Notes under the pieces: generated by a model | What the model saw: the letters and a program-made list of their open reading frames with translations, nothing else | What the model was told of the DNA's origin: nothing | Databases searched by the model: none | Origin: Streptomyces liangshanensis | Lineage (GTDB): Bacteria; Actinomycetota; Actinomycetes; Streptomycetales; Streptomycetaceae | Direction: 5' to 3' | NCBI RefSeq assembly: GCF_011694815.1 | Contig: NZ_CP050177.1 | Location: 7,447,501-7,511,500, forward strand | DNA length: 64,000 nucleotides | Part shown: piece after piece, positions 8,298 through 16,485 of the stretch | Layout of the letters: each line of letters opens with the position of its first letter | Position numbering within the stretch: the first letter of the stretch is position 1 | Translations under genes and position numbers: made by a program

Positions 8298-9191
8298 CTA
8301 CGGCTTGGGCAGGGCGCAGCCCGCGAGGCTCAGGTCGATCTTGGTGCCCGTGCCGACGCACGGCACGATCTGGTAGGTCTCCTGGGCGTAGTTGATGCCC
8401 TGGCGCACGGTGACGTTGCCGCTCTGGTCCACCTCGCACGGGTTGTTGTCCGTGCAGCGCCCCCCGCTCTCGTTACCGGTGTTGTTGACGGCCACCACCT
8501 TGCCGGTGGCGGTGTCGATGACGGGCGAGCCCGACGTACCACCGATCGTGTTGCAGGCGGAGGTGTAGCGGACCGAGTCCTTCCAGGTCCACTGCCCCTC
8601 CTTGAGCTGATAGGCGAACCCGTCCACGTTGCAGGTGTAGATGCGCTTCCAGTAGCCCGAGACGACCTTGATGGCGGTGCCCTGCACCGGGCGCGTGGTG
8701 TTCAGGTCCAGCGCGGTGATCGCGTACCGGCTCTGTATCTGCGCGTAGGTGCTGGTGAGTTGGTACAGCGACACGTCGGTGTCGGTCATCGTCGCGTACG
8801 CGATCCGGCTGGCCCGCAGGGTCGCCACGCCGGTGCCGGCGGCGTTCAGGAGGGTGAAGGTGCGGCTCGACGGCTGGTTGACGATGACCTGGCCGGCGGC
8901 CGGGAAGCCGCTCTCCAGGCAGTGGCCGTTCGACAGGACCAGCGCGAAGTCGTTGGGCTGCGATCCGGGCGTACGGACCACGGATCCCGAGCAGTTGCTG
9001 AGCGCGACGGTCCCGGCGTAGCTCACGGCCTTGACGGCCGCGGCCGTCCCGCCAACGGCGGTGGTGCCCGCCGGGGCGGTGGAGGCGGTCTTCGCCGGCG
9101 CGGCCGCGTCCAGGCCGGTGGCCGTCGCGGGCGCCGCTCCCGCTCCGAGGAGCAGGACGGCGAGAAGCGCGCCGAGGAGAGGCTTTCTCAT
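8298..9191 (-). CDS. Secreted trypsin-like serine protease
   Basis: 297 residues from ATG at 9191, preceded by a purine-rich GGGG tract. The signal peptide is MRKPLLGALLAVLLLGAGAA followed by an Ala-rich cut region near residue 25. The chymotrypsin-fold triad is visible: His in LSNGHCLESG, Asp in MTDTDVSLYQL, Ser in IGGTSGSPVID. Six or more cysteines (CSGS, GHC, YTCNV, SACNT, RCTDNNPCE, VPC, AGC) suggest several disulfides. It should be exported and active outside the cell. A short propeptide-like region (APAKTASTAPAGTTAVGG) lies between signal and catalytic domain. It stands alone, facing the LRV gene. Confidence 0.88.
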   Translation of the reverse strand: MRKPLLGALLAVLLLGAGAAPATATGLDAAAPAKTASTAPAGTTAVGGTAAAVKAVSYAGTVALSNCSGSVVRTPGSQPNDFALVLSNGHCLESGFPAAGQVIVNQPSSRTFTLLNAAGTGVATLRASRIAYATMTDTDVSLYQLTSTYAQIQSRYAITALDLNTTRPVQGTAIKVVSGYWKRIYTCNVDGFAYQLKEGQWTWKDSVRYTSACNTIGGTSGSPVIDTATGKVVAVNNTGNESGGRCTDNNPCEVDQSGNVTVRQGINYAQETYQIVPCVGTGTKIDLSLAGCALPKP

Positions 9192-9306
9192 GGTGGGGGG
9201 TCCCCTCTGTGACCGAGGTATGCGATTGTCATGAGCATTGTTGACGCAGGAGCCCCACCGGGCAACCACGCCTCATGGCCCGCACGGCGCGGGTAGGCTC
9301 CCGCGC

Positions 9307-9663
9307 ATGGTTCTGGAATGGGAACAGCTCGTGGTGGACGCGGCGGACCCGGTCACCCTCGGCCACTGGTGGGCCGAGGCGCTCGGCTGGGTCGTGGTGG
9401 CGGACGCGCCCGAGGAGTACGAGATCCGCGCCGCTCCCGACCGGCTGCCCGGCCTGCTGTTCACCCCGGTCACGGAGGCGAAGACCGCCAAGAACCGGCT
9501 GCACCTCGACTTCCGCCCGGTCGACCGGGACGCCGAGGTCGCCCGCCTGCTGGCCCTCGGGGCGACCCGCGCGGACGTGGGCCAGACGGGGGAGGAGCCC
9601 TGGGTCGTACTGGCGGACCCGGAGGGCAACGAGTTCTGCGTCCTCGGGCCGCGCCGCGCCTGA
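9307..9663 (+). CDS. VOC-fold glyoxalase-like protein
   Basis: 118 residues with one or two vicinal-oxygen-chelate motifs. It begins MVLEWEQLVVDAADPVTLGHWWAEALGW and ends WVVLADPEGNEFCVLG, the usual C-terminal beta strand with metal-type Glu. KNRLHLDFRP supplies a central His. It resembles the small glyoxalase/bleomycin-resistance-like proteins that bind or modify small molecules; the substrate is unknown. It is divergent from the protease gene, with a strong hairpin directly after the stop. Confidence 0.8.
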   Translation: MVLEWEQLVVDAADPVTLGHWWAEALGWVVVADAPEEYEIRAAPDRLPGLLFTPVTEAKTAKNRLHLDFRPVDRDAEVARLLALGATRADVGQTGEEPWVVLADPEGNEFCVLGPRRA

Positions 9664-9665
9664 CA

Positions 9666-9706
9666 CGCGGGAGGGGCCGGGTAGTTGATCCCCGGCCCCT
9701 CCCGCG
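9666..9706. terminator. Strong bidirectional hairpin
   Basis: A perfect 16-bp stem, CGCGGGAGGGGCCGGG (9666-9681) with CCCGGCCCCTCCCGCG (9691-9706), and a 9-base loop. It lies between the convergent VOC and GDT1 genes and should end both transcripts. Confidence 0.85.
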
Positions 9707-9730
9707 ATCGGCGTGATCCGCGAACGGGCG

Positions 9731-10315
9731 TCAGCCCACGAAGATCTCGATCACCGACCAGAGCGCCAGCCCCAGCATGCACAGCCCGCCGATCCGCTGC
9801 ACCGTCCTGAGCGGCACCCGCTTCGCGATGAACCGGCCCGCGAGCAGGGCGAGGGCGGAGACGGACATCAGCGCGACGGCGGCGCCGATGGCGGTGGACC
9901 AGGTGCCGTTGGTGGCGGCGAGGTTGGCGGTGGTGATCTGGGTGAGGTCGCCGAACTCGCTGATGAACACGGCCATGAACGCGGTGGTGTAGACGGGCCA
10001 GAAGCCGGTGACGGTCTTCGTGTCCGCGTCGTCCTCGTCGTCGCCGCCCCCGCTCCGCAGCAACACGAACGCGCCGAACGCGAAGAGCACCGCGGACACC
10101 AGCTTGACGATCCAGTCGGGCAGCATCCCGATGAGGCTTCCGGCCCCGACGGCGATGGCGACATGCACGACGAAGGCGCTCGACGTGCCGAACCAGACGT
10201 AGAGCGGACGCATGCGCGTGCCCATGGCCAGGGACGCGAACATGGTCTTGTCGGGGAGCTCCGCGAGGAAGATCAGCCCGAAGGCGGTGAGGATCGCCAG
10301 GGGGTCGAGATGCAT
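9731..10315 (-). CDS. TMEM165/GDT1 (UPF0016) family cation transporter
   Basis: 194 residues with six predicted membrane helices in two inverted halves. Each half carries the family motif: ELPDKT (19-24) and EFGDLT near residue 119, variants of E-x-G-D-(K/R)-(T/S). An acidic loop GGGDDEDDADTK joins the halves. Bacterial relatives export Mn2+ (some move Ca2+), and the yybP-ykoY riboswitch upstream strongly favours Mn2+ export here. Start ATG at 10315. It is convergent with the VOC gene and divergent from nitric oxide synthase. Confidence 0.9.
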   Translation of the reverse strand: MHLDPLAILTAFGLIFLAELPDKTMFASLAMGTRMRPLYVWFGTSSAFVVHVAIAVGAGSLIGMLPDWIVKLVSAVLFAFGAFVLLRSGGGDDEDDADTKTVTGFWPVYTTAFMAVFISEFGDLTQITTANLAATNGTWSTAIGAAVALMSVSALALLAGRFIAKRVPLRTVQRIGGLCMLGLALWSVIEIFVG

Positions 10316-10435
10316 GCCGGGTGGCTTTCTCTGGGGGCCGGACCCGGATCTTCGCGACCTGCCCGAGGCAACCGGAGGACCACTCGGCCCGGCACGACGG
10401 TGCACCCACGAGGTCCGTGGATACGTCTGTGCCTG

Positions 10436-10540
10436 ACCGAAGGTCTCGCCCGCCCGCGTGATCCGCGGGCCCTGCCACCGGGAACCCGGAGGTTCCAGTG
10501 TGTCGACGACAGGTTCTCGGGGCTACTCCCCTTCGCAGTC
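10436..10540 (-). promoter_or_regulatory. yybP-ykoY Mn2+ riboswitch
   Basis: Read on the minus strand, the leader carries the hallmark GGGGAGUAGCC (rc of 10521-10531 and flanks), the internal GUCGACACAC element and the 3' element GGCGAGACCUUC. P1 closes by GAAGG (rc 10530-10534) with CCUUC (rc 10439-10443). Hairpins GAACC/GGUUC and GCCCGCG/CGCGGGC lie between. This class binds Mn2+ and turns on exporters. It ends about 120 bases before the GDT1-family start, consistent with Mn2+-induced expression. Confidence 0.85.
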
Positions 10541-10692
10541 GTCCACGATACCCCACCCCCTCGCGGCCCCCCGCGCCGGCCGCTCGCCCTCCCGCCCTCA
10601 CCCTCCGCCAATCCCTGGGCGTGGGTTCCGGCCGGGACACCGCGGCGGGCATCATCGGCGGCTACGGTCCGTCGTCGATCCGGGGTGTGCGT

Positions 10693-12054
10693 GTGATACG
10701 GAGATTCCTCAGCAGGTCGGTGCCGCCGAAGCAGCCCCCGAGCCGGCCCCCGAAGCAGCCCGAGCGGCCATCCGCGAACCAGCCTGTGAACCCGCCCGGG
10801 AAGCGCCCCGCGCCCGAGTCCGTACGTGAAGGCGTCTCCCGCGCCTCGGCCAGGGAAGCGGCGCTCTGGCGGGAGGCCGACGCCTTCATCCGGCAGCACC
10901 ACGACGAGGAACCGGCCCTGGGCGGCCTCGGCGACCGGCTGGCCGCCGTCCGGCAGGAGATCCACCGCACCGGGACGTACCGCCACACCCCCGCCGAACT
11001 GACCTTCGGCGCCCGCGTGGCCTGGCGCAACAGCAACCGCTGCATCGGCCGCCTCTACTGGCGCTCCCTGCGCGTCCGCGACCTGCGCCACCTCACCGAC
11101 GCCGAGCCGATCGCCGACGCCTGCGCCGACCACCTGCGGATCGCCACCAACGGCGGCCACATCCGGCCCCTGATCTCGGTGTTCGCCCCGGACGCCCCGG
11201 GCCGGCCGGGACCGCGCATCTGGAACGAGCAGCTCGTCCGGTACGCCGGCCACCGCGCCGACGACGGGCGTGTGCTCGGCGACCCCCGTAACACCGGCAT
11301 CACCCGGCTCGCCCGGCGGCTCGGCGCGCCCGGCGGCGCCCGGAGCGCGTTCGACGTACTGCCGCTGATCGTGGAGGGCGTGGACGACAAGCCGCGGGCC
11401 TTCGAGCTGCCCCGCGACGCCGTCCTCGAAGTGCCCCTCACGCACCCCGGCGGCCTCTGGGGCGAGGAATGGGGGCTGCGCTGGCACGCGGTGCCCGCGA
11501 TCTCCTCGATGTGCCTGGAGATCGGCGGCATCTGCTACCCGGCCGCCCCGTTCAACGGCTGGTACATGGGCACCGAGATCGGCGCCCGCAACCTCGCCGA
11601 CACCGACCGCTACGACCTGCTGCCCAGGATCGCGGAACGGCTGGGCCTCGACACGACTTCCGACCGCTCGCTCTGGAAGGACCGCGCCCTGGTGGAACTG
11701 AACCTCGCCGTCCTGCACTCCTTCGACCGGGCCGGCGTCACCATGGCCGACCACCACACCGAGTCCGCCCGCTTCCTGCGGCACATGGAGAACGAGGCCC
11801 GCAAGGGCCGTGAGGTGCACGCCGACTGGGCCTGGATCGTGCCGCCGATGTCCGGCGCGACCACGCCGGTCTTCCACCGCACGTACGACGCGACGGAGCG
11901 GCGCCCCGGTTTCGTACAGCACCCGGAGGCGGCCGCCAGGGCCCGCGGCGAATCGATTCCGCGCCACCGGCCCGGCACACCGTCCGGCCGGACGACCCAG
12001 GGGTACGGGACAGCCGGTCCACGCTGGGCCACCGGCCCGCGATCACGCCCCTAG
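10693..12054 (+). CDS. nos: Bacterial nitric oxide synthase oxygenase
   Basis: About 453 residues. The start is a GTG at 10693 or 10687 (GGGG at 10682-10685). The first 60 residues are Pro/Lys/Arg-rich and poorly conserved; the NOS oxygenase core follows. The heme-thiolate Cys is C117 in WRNSNRCIGRLYW. Other conserved segments are WNEQLVRYAG, LPLIVEG, WYAVP-like WHAVPAISSMCLEIGGICYPAAPFNGWYMGTEIGARNL, DHHTES and WAWIVPPMSG. There is no reductase domain, as in other bacterial forms. It oxidises arginine to citrulline and NO using cellular reductases. In plant-pathogenic streptomycetes it serves thaxtomin nitration; no such cluster is seen here. It is divergent from the Mn2+ riboswitch. Confidence 0.93.
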   Translation: MIRRFLSRSVPPKQPPSRPPKQPERPSANQPVNPPGKRPAPESVREGVSRASAREAALWREADAFIRQHHDEEPALGGLGDRLAAVRQEIHRTGTYRHTPAELTFGARVAWRNSNRCIGRLYWRSLRVRDLRHLTDAEPIADACADHLRIATNGGHIRPLISVFAPDAPGRPGPRIWNEQLVRYAGHRADDGRVLGDPRNTGITRLARRLGAPGGARSAFDVLPLIVEGVDDKPRAFELPRDAVLEVPLTHPGGLWGEEWGLRWHAVPAISSMCLEIGGICYPAAPFNGWYMGTEIGARNLADTDRYDLLPRIAERLGLDTTSDRSLWKDRALVELNLAVLHSFDRAGVTMADHHTESARFLRHMENEARKGREVHADWAWIVPPMSGATTPVFHRTYDATERRPGFVQHPEAAARARGESIPRHRPGTPSGRTTQGYGTAGPRWATGPRSRP

Positions 12055-12091
12055 CCGGCGTCGACGCGGAGGGCGGTGCGCCTCCAGGGGG

Positions 12092-12409
12092 TCACTCCCG
12101 GTCGATGCCCGTGATGAAGGGCTGGCCCAGCGGCGCGCTCGCCAGGGTGAAACCCGCCTTCTCCAGCGCGCCGGTCGCGATGCGCCGGGCTTCCTCCTCC
12201 GCGCCGTTCGAGTCGTCGGCCGTGACCTCCAGGCGGAGGGTGAAACGCGACTCCTCGGTGTCGACCGAGAGCAGGTCGAGATCCTCGGCCGCGCCGAAGT
12301 CCGTTCCCTGCGGATCCGCCGGCCGCAGGGCCCGGAGGAGGACGGCCTTGGCGTCGTCGGTCAGCTCCTCGTGGAGCGTCCCCGGGATCGTCACTACGTA
12401 AGTGGTCAT
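12092..12409 (-). CDS. Conserved hypothetical protein
   Basis: 105 residues, no signal or membrane helix. The sequence alternates strands and helices (TYVVTIPGTLHEELTDDAKAVLLRALRP; SRFTLRLEVTADDSNGAEEEARRIATGALEKAGF) and resembles a small alpha/beta ferredoxin-like fold of actinobacterial hypothetical proteins. I do not recognise a function. ATG at 12409. It is convergent with the NOS gene (37-base gap) and lies downstream of a hairpin that separates it from the PRC-barrel gene. Confidence 0.65.
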   Translation of the reverse strand: MTTYVVTIPGTLHEELTDDAKAVLLRALRPADPQGTDFGAAEDLDLLSVDTEESRFTLRLEVTADDSNGAEEEARRIATGALEKAGFTLASAPLGQPFITGIDRE

Positions 12410-12491
12410 ACTCGTTATCTATCCCGCCTCGGGCCGCCCACTCCCGATGACTTTCCCCCGCCTCCCGGCACGGTCCGATACGGACGCCGCG

Positions 12492-12539
12492 CCGCCTCCC
12501 TCCGCCGGTCACGGAGCCGCGGCCGGCGGAGGGAGGCGG
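12492..12539 (-). terminator. Strong hairpin after the PRC/DUF2382 gene
   Basis: A perfect 17-bp stem: CCGCCTCCCTCCGCCGG (12492-12508) with CCGGCGGAGGGAGGCGG (12523-12539) and a 14-base loop. It lies 33 bases past the PRC-barrel gene stop and upstream of the next minus-strand gene, so it should separate the two transcripts. Confidence 0.8.
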
Positions 12540-12571
12540 GAGGGGCGGGAGAGCTGTCTGTCCCGGCCGGG

Positions 12572-13531
12572 TCAGCGCATCGGGTCGTCGCCCATGCCCT
12601 TGCGGTCCCGCCGGCCGTCCATCCCCTTGTCGTCCCGGCCGGAGTCGTACTCGATCTGCTCCTTGCGGACGTCGGAGGACACCTCGCGCTCCTCCGTGAC
12701 CTTCTCGGTCTCCAGGCGCACCCGCTCGACCGCGACGGTCTCCTTCCGTATGACCGGCTGCTCGGCGTGCAGCGTCACCCGCGTCTCCGCCTCACCGATG
12801 TTGGGGCGGGCGGCGCCCTCCGAGGTGGGGTCGATGGGCTCGTGGATGACCCGCACCTCCTCGTGGCTGATCGGTACGGAGGTGGTGACGTTCTCGGTCA
12901 CCACGACCTTGCGCAGGCGCGCCGTGCCCACCTCGCGCTCCACGGTGCCGACGTGCAGCTCCTCCTCCGAGCGGATGAGCTCCGGGTTGTGGAGATCGGC
13001 GGAGGTGGCGGAGGCGGCGGGCGCCTTGTCCTTGTCGAACGACTGGTGGCTCCCGCCGGCGTCGGCCGCCGCCGCCCCGGCGAGCGTCCCCGTGCCGGCC
13101 GCCGTGCCGGTCGTGGCGGTCATGTCGGTGTCGGCGTCGGTGTTGGTTTCCCCCGTGCCCGTGCCGGTCCGGGCGCCCGTGTCCGCCGCGTCCCCCGTGC
13201 CCATTCCGGCGCCGGACAGCCCGTAGTGCTCGTAGAGCGCCCGTTCCTGCCCGGGATCCAGATGCTCGTCCGCGTCGAGGCGCGGGGCGTCCTTGACCGT
13301 TTCCTTGGTGTGCGGGACATGAAGGTCCTCGCCCATCCGGCGGGCACCGGACAGCGGGATCAGGCTCTCCTTCATCCCGAACATGCCGGTCTTCACCGTC
13401 ACCCACTCGGGCCGGCCCGTGACGTCGTCGACATAGACCTGGCCCACATTGCCGATCTTGTCGCCCTCGTTGCCGTACACGGTCAGGCCGCTCAGCTCAC
13501 TGGGGCTGTTGAACACGCCGTCGGCTGACAT
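12572..13531 (-). CDS. PRC-barrel and DUF2382 domain stress-type protein
   Basis: 319 residues. Residues about 8-85 form a PRC-barrel (LTVYGNEGDKIGNVGQVYVDDVTGRPEWVTVKTG). A Gly/Ala/Thr/Asp-rich linker follows (about 125-180, with repeated TGTGT/DTDAD). The C-terminal DUF2382 region is charged and repetitive (LHVGTVEREVGTARLRKVVVTENVTTSVPISHEEVRVIHEPI; VTLHAEQPVIRKETVAVERVRLETEKV). No signal peptide; probably cytoplasmic. Such proteins are linked to general or osmotic stress in actinobacteria and Deinococcus. It is divergent from NAD kinase over a 314-base gap. Confidence 0.85.
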   Translation of the reverse strand: MSADGVFNSPSELSGLTVYGNEGDKIGNVGQVYVDDVTGRPEWVTVKTGMFGMKESLIPLSGARRMGEDLHVPHTKETVKDAPRLDADEHLDPGQERALYEHYGLSGAGMGTGDAADTGARTGTGTGETNTDADTDMTATTGTAAGTGTLAGAAAADAGGSHQSFDKDKAPAASATSADLHNPELIRSEEELHVGTVEREVGTARLRKVVVTENVTTSVPISHEEVRVIHEPIDPTSEGAARPNIGEAETRVTLHAEQPVIRKETVAVERVRLETEKVTEEREVSSDVRKEQIEYDSGRDDKGMDGRRDRKGMGDDPMR

Positions 13532-13782
13532 CAGCGATCACTCCTCGCTCGGGGAAATGCGCGTCCGTGGGGCCGGGCCCCTCCGGGGCAGTCGCGCGTA
13601 CCTCTCCATCGCGCCCCCGTCCGCCATCCGGGGCAACCGGGGGCGGACGGCGCAACGGCCCGGGGCGGCCCCCGGGGGCCGCTCGCCCGCTGTTCCCCGC
13701 GTAAGGCGCATGTGAAGGCCGTATCCGCCATTCGGGTGAATGGGTGGTCCGGCGCGCCGGATCCGCGCAATTCGGAGATCCT

Positions 13783-13811
13783 GGACTGCTGAGCGATCCG
13801 CTGAGCAGTCC
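13783..13811. promoter_or_regulatory. Near-perfect inverted repeat upstream of NAD kinase
   Basis: GGACTGCTGAGCG (13783-13795), ATC, then CGCTGAGCAGTCC (13799-13811): the arms match at 12 of 13 positions. It ends 34 bases before the NAD kinase start. It could be a regulator site or a 5' UTR hairpin; I cannot tell which. The rest of 13532-13845 is GC-rich with no gene. Confidence 0.45.
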
Positions 13812-13845
13812 GGAACCGGGAACCGAACGTACGGAGAGCGCGAGC

Positions 13846-14910
13846 ATGTCTGTGAATCGTGTCGGTCTCGTCGTCCACCAGGGCCGGGAGACGGCCGTCG
13901 AGGCGGCGGACACCGTGCACGCCTGGTGCGACGCCCACGGCATCCCCTGCAAGGAGATCGACGTCTGGAAGTCGGACGAACCCCGCCACGGCGTGCTGGA
14001 GGAGGCCTCCGCCGCCGGTCACCCCGACCTGGTGGTCACGCTCGGCGGCGACGGTACGTTCCTGCGCGGCGCCCGCATCGCGGCCAAGAGCGACGCGGCC
14101 GTCCTCGGGGTCGACCTGGGGCGCGTCGGCTTCCTCACCGAGGTCCCGGCCGACGAGGTCAGGCAGGCCCTCGACGCGGTGCACGACGGGCGCGCCACCT
14201 ACGAGGAGCGGATGACGCTCACCATGCGCGCCTCGCGCGCCCTGGAGATCCCCTCCGCCATGGAGGCGCTGCTGCGGTACGGGCGCCGCCCCACGCTGCC
14301 GCCGCCGGACGTCCGCGTCGACACCACCGAGGACGAAGGCTGGGGCATGGCGCTGGACGTCGTGGCGATCAACGACGTCGTGCTGGAGAAGCTCGCCAGG
14401 GACCGCCAGGTCAGCCTGGGTGTCTACATCGCGGGCCGGCTCCTCGCGTCGTACTCGGCGGACGCCGTCATCGTGGCCACGCCCACCGGCTCGACCGCGT
14501 ACAGCTTCGCGGCGGGCGGCCCGGTCCTGTCCCCGCACATGGACGCCGTCGTCTTCACCCCGGTGGCCCCGCACATGACCTTCGGCCGCACGGTGGTGGC
14601 CGCGCCGGACGAGCCGGTCGCCCTGCGCGTCCTGCCGCACTCCGGGGAGGCGGCGCTCAGCATCGACGGCCAGCTGCGGGGTGTGCTGGAGCCGGGGGAC
14701 TGGGTGGGGGTGTACGGCGCCGAGTACCGCCTGCGTCTGGTCCGGCTCGGCCCCACCGACTTCTACGGGCGCCTGCGCGACCGCTTCCGGCTCACCGACG
14801 CGCCCGCCGCCGCGGTGGACGGCCAGGCCCCGCCGCTGTTCCGCCCCGACAGTCCCGTACCCGACGACCTGGCACACCTGCGGCTGCCGCCGGCGCCGGG
14901 AAAGAGCTGA
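13846..14910 (+). CDS. NAD kinase (ATP/polyphosphate-NAD kinase family)
   Basis: 354 residues from ATG at 13846 (ACGGAGAG upstream). The kinase motifs are present: GGDGT at 67-71 within VVTLGGDGTFLRGAR, GVDLGRVGFLTE, the NE/D-type AINDVVLEK, and TPTGSTAYSFAAGGP. It phosphorylates NAD to NADP in the cytoplasm. The C-terminus has about 40 extra residues of low conservation. Streptomycetes usually have a core NAD kinase beside recN and a hemolysin-like methyltransferase; those neighbours are absent, so this is probably an additional copy. It stands alone or heads the region with the regulator remnant and the RibD-like gene. Confidence 0.88.
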   Translation: MSVNRVGLVVHQGRETAVEAADTVHAWCDAHGIPCKEIDVWKSDEPRHGVLEEASAAGHPDLVVTLGGDGTFLRGARIAAKSDAAVLGVDLGRVGFLTEVPADEVRQALDAVHDGRATYEERMTLTMRASRALEIPSAMEALLRYGRRPTLPPPDVRVDTTEDEGWGMALDVVAINDVVLEKLARDRQVSLGVYIAGRLLASYSADAVIVATPTGSTAYSFAAGGPVLSPHMDAVVFTPVAPHMTFGRTVVAAPDEPVALRVLPHSGEAALSIDGQLRGVLEPGDWVGVYGAEYRLRLVRLGPTDFYGRLRDRFRLTDAPAAAVDGQAPPLFRPDSPVPDDLAHLRLPPAPGKS

Positions 14911-15077
14911 CGCCCGCCCTTCTCCGGGCGGAAGGAGCCGGGCTGCCCGCCGACCGGGCCGCGTTCGTCGAGGGGCTGACGCGGGGTGTCAGCGCCCTGA
15001 TCGCCACGTATCACGACGAAGATGGCGAGGGCGGCCCCGACCACCGGATCGTGGTCGCGCTCCACCCCGCCCTCTAG
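14907..15077 (+). pseudogene. C-terminal remnant of a regulator-like protein
   Basis: Directly after the NAD kinase stop the frame stays open for about 57 codons with protein-like composition (LPADRAAFVEGLTRGVSALIATYHD then HRIVVALHPAL, stop). It has no ATG or GTG start and no ribosome site. The tail resembles the C-terminal part of small ArsR/HTH-type regulators that often precede the DHFR-like gene found next. I read it as a 5'-deleted remnant; the family is uncertain. Confidence 0.4.
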
Positions 15078-15122
15078 GCCGTGCCCCCGGCGGCGGTTCC
15101 CCCTCCCCATCGAGGAGTTGTC

Positions 15123-15662
15123 ATGAGAAAGCTGATCGTCTCCGAGTTCCTGACCGCGGACGGCGTCATGGAGTCGCCCCACGAGTGGCACGGCCCGTAC
15201 TTCGACGACGACATGGCCGCCGCGGTCGACGCGCGGATGGCGTCGTCGGACGCGCTGCTCCTCGGCCGTACGACCTACGAGGGCTTCGCCGAGGCGTGGC
15301 CCGCCATGCCGGACGAGCCGGGCGCCGCCCACATGAACGGCGTCGCGAAGTACGTCGTCTCGACCACGCTGGAGAAGGCCGCGTGGAACAACTCCACGAT
15401 CATCGCCGGGAACGTGGCCAAGGAGATCGCCGCGCTCAAGGAGCAGGACGGCGGTGACATCACGGTCATGGGCAGCGCCACGCTCGTCCGATGGCTCCTC
15501 GGCGAGGGCCTGGTGGACGAGATCGAGCTGCTGGTCGACCCGCTGATCGTCGGTCACGGCAAGCGGCTCTTCGAGCCCGGTACCGGACCGCTCCCGCTCC
15601 GGCTCGTCTCGTCCCGTACGTTCGCCACGGGTGTCCTGCACCTCGTGTACGCACCCGCCTGA
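15123..15662 (+). CDS. Dihydrofolate reductase/RibD C-terminal family protein
   Basis: 179 residues from ATG at 15123 (GAGGAG upstream). RibD C-terminal/DHFR-like fold: MRKLIVSEFLTADGVMESP, SSDALLLGRTTYEGFAEAWP, KYVVSTTLEKAAWNNSTII, ITVMGSATLVRWLLGEGLVDEIELLVDPLIVGHGKRLF. These proteins bind NADPH and are often annotated as deaminase-reductases, but few have known substrates. The gene follows the regulator remnant, a common pairing in actinobacteria, here with the regulator apparently decayed. Confidence 0.85.
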   Translation: MRKLIVSEFLTADGVMESPHEWHGPYFDDDMAAAVDARMASSDALLLGRTTYEGFAEAWPAMPDEPGAAHMNGVAKYVVSTTLEKAAWNNSTIIAGNVAKEIAALKEQDGGDITVMGSATLVRWLLGEGLVDEIELLVDPLIVGHGKRLFEPGTGPLPLRLVSSRTFATGVLHLVYAPA

Positions 15663-15758
15663 GGAGCGGCCCGCCTCCCCGATGTTCCGCGGTATCGGAG
15701 GCATGATCGGGACATGGCTCGAAACCGCGGGGCCGAACTGGACGGGAGCGGGACACCT

Positions 15759-16433
15759 ATGGCGACGCGTGCGGCACTGTTCGATGTCGACGGGACCCTC
15801 GTCGACACCAATTACCTCCATGTGACCGCCTGGTGGGAGGCGTTCCGCCAGGCCGGGCAGACGGTGCGGATGGCCGCGATCCACCGCGCGATCGGCCTCG
15901 GTTCCGGTGATCTGGTCGCGCACCTGCTCGGTGACGAGCGGGACGTGGACCAGGACGCGGGGATCAAGGCGGCGCACGCGGCGCTGTACGCCACGTTCCA
16001 CGACCGGCTCCCCGTGTTCGACGGGGCGCGGGATCTGCTCAGGTCACTGGCCGACCGGGGGTGGACCCTCGTGCTCGCCACCTCCGCGGGCGGCTCGGAG
16101 CTGGCCGCCCTGCGGCGCGCGATCGGCGCCGACGACGTCATCGCGGGGGTGGCGGGCGCGGACGACGTGGCCGTCGGCAAACCCGGTCCCGACCCGGTGC
16201 GCAGGGCGCTGGACCTGGCCGGGGTGCCGGCGGACCGCGCGGTGTTCCTGGGGGACACCGTGTGGGACATGGAGGCGGCGTCCAAGGCGGGCGTGCGACC
16301 GCTCGCCGTACTGACGGGCGGGGTGCCCCGCGCCGCGCTCCAGGCGGGCGGGGCGGAGGCGGTCTTCGTCAACCCGCTGGACGTACTGGCCAACCTCGAC
16401 ACGGGTGTCTTCGCGGACCTGGAGAAGAACTGA
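15759..16433 (+). CDS. HAD-family phosphatase
   Basis: 224 residues from ATG at 15759, chosen because GGGAGCGGG lies upstream; an earlier in-frame ATG at 15714 is less likely. HAD motif I LFDVDGTLVDT (nucleophile D9, acid D11), motif II TSAG, motif III Lys in VGKPGPDPV, motif IV FLGDTVWDM. The cap is small and helical (subfamily I, phosphoglycolate phosphatase/beta-phosphoglucomutase type). The substrate is not evident. It converges with the frameshifted PHP gene; CTGAC/GTCAG (16430-16444) at the stop could form a small hairpin. Confidence 0.88.
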   Translation: MATRAALFDVDGTLVDTNYLHVTAWWEAFRQAGQTVRMAAIHRAIGLGSGDLVAHLLGDERDVDQDAGIKAAHAALYATFHDRLPVFDGARDLLRSLADRGWTLVLATSAGGSELAALRRAIGADDVIAGVAGADDVAVGKPGPDPVRRALDLAGVPADRAVFLGDTVWDMEAASKAGVRPLAVLTGGVPRAALQAGGAEAVFVNPLDVLANLDTGVFADLEKN

Positions 16434-16485
16434 CGGTCCGTCAGCGAGACGCCACCCCTTGACGGGTGATGTCGCACGGCCCGGC

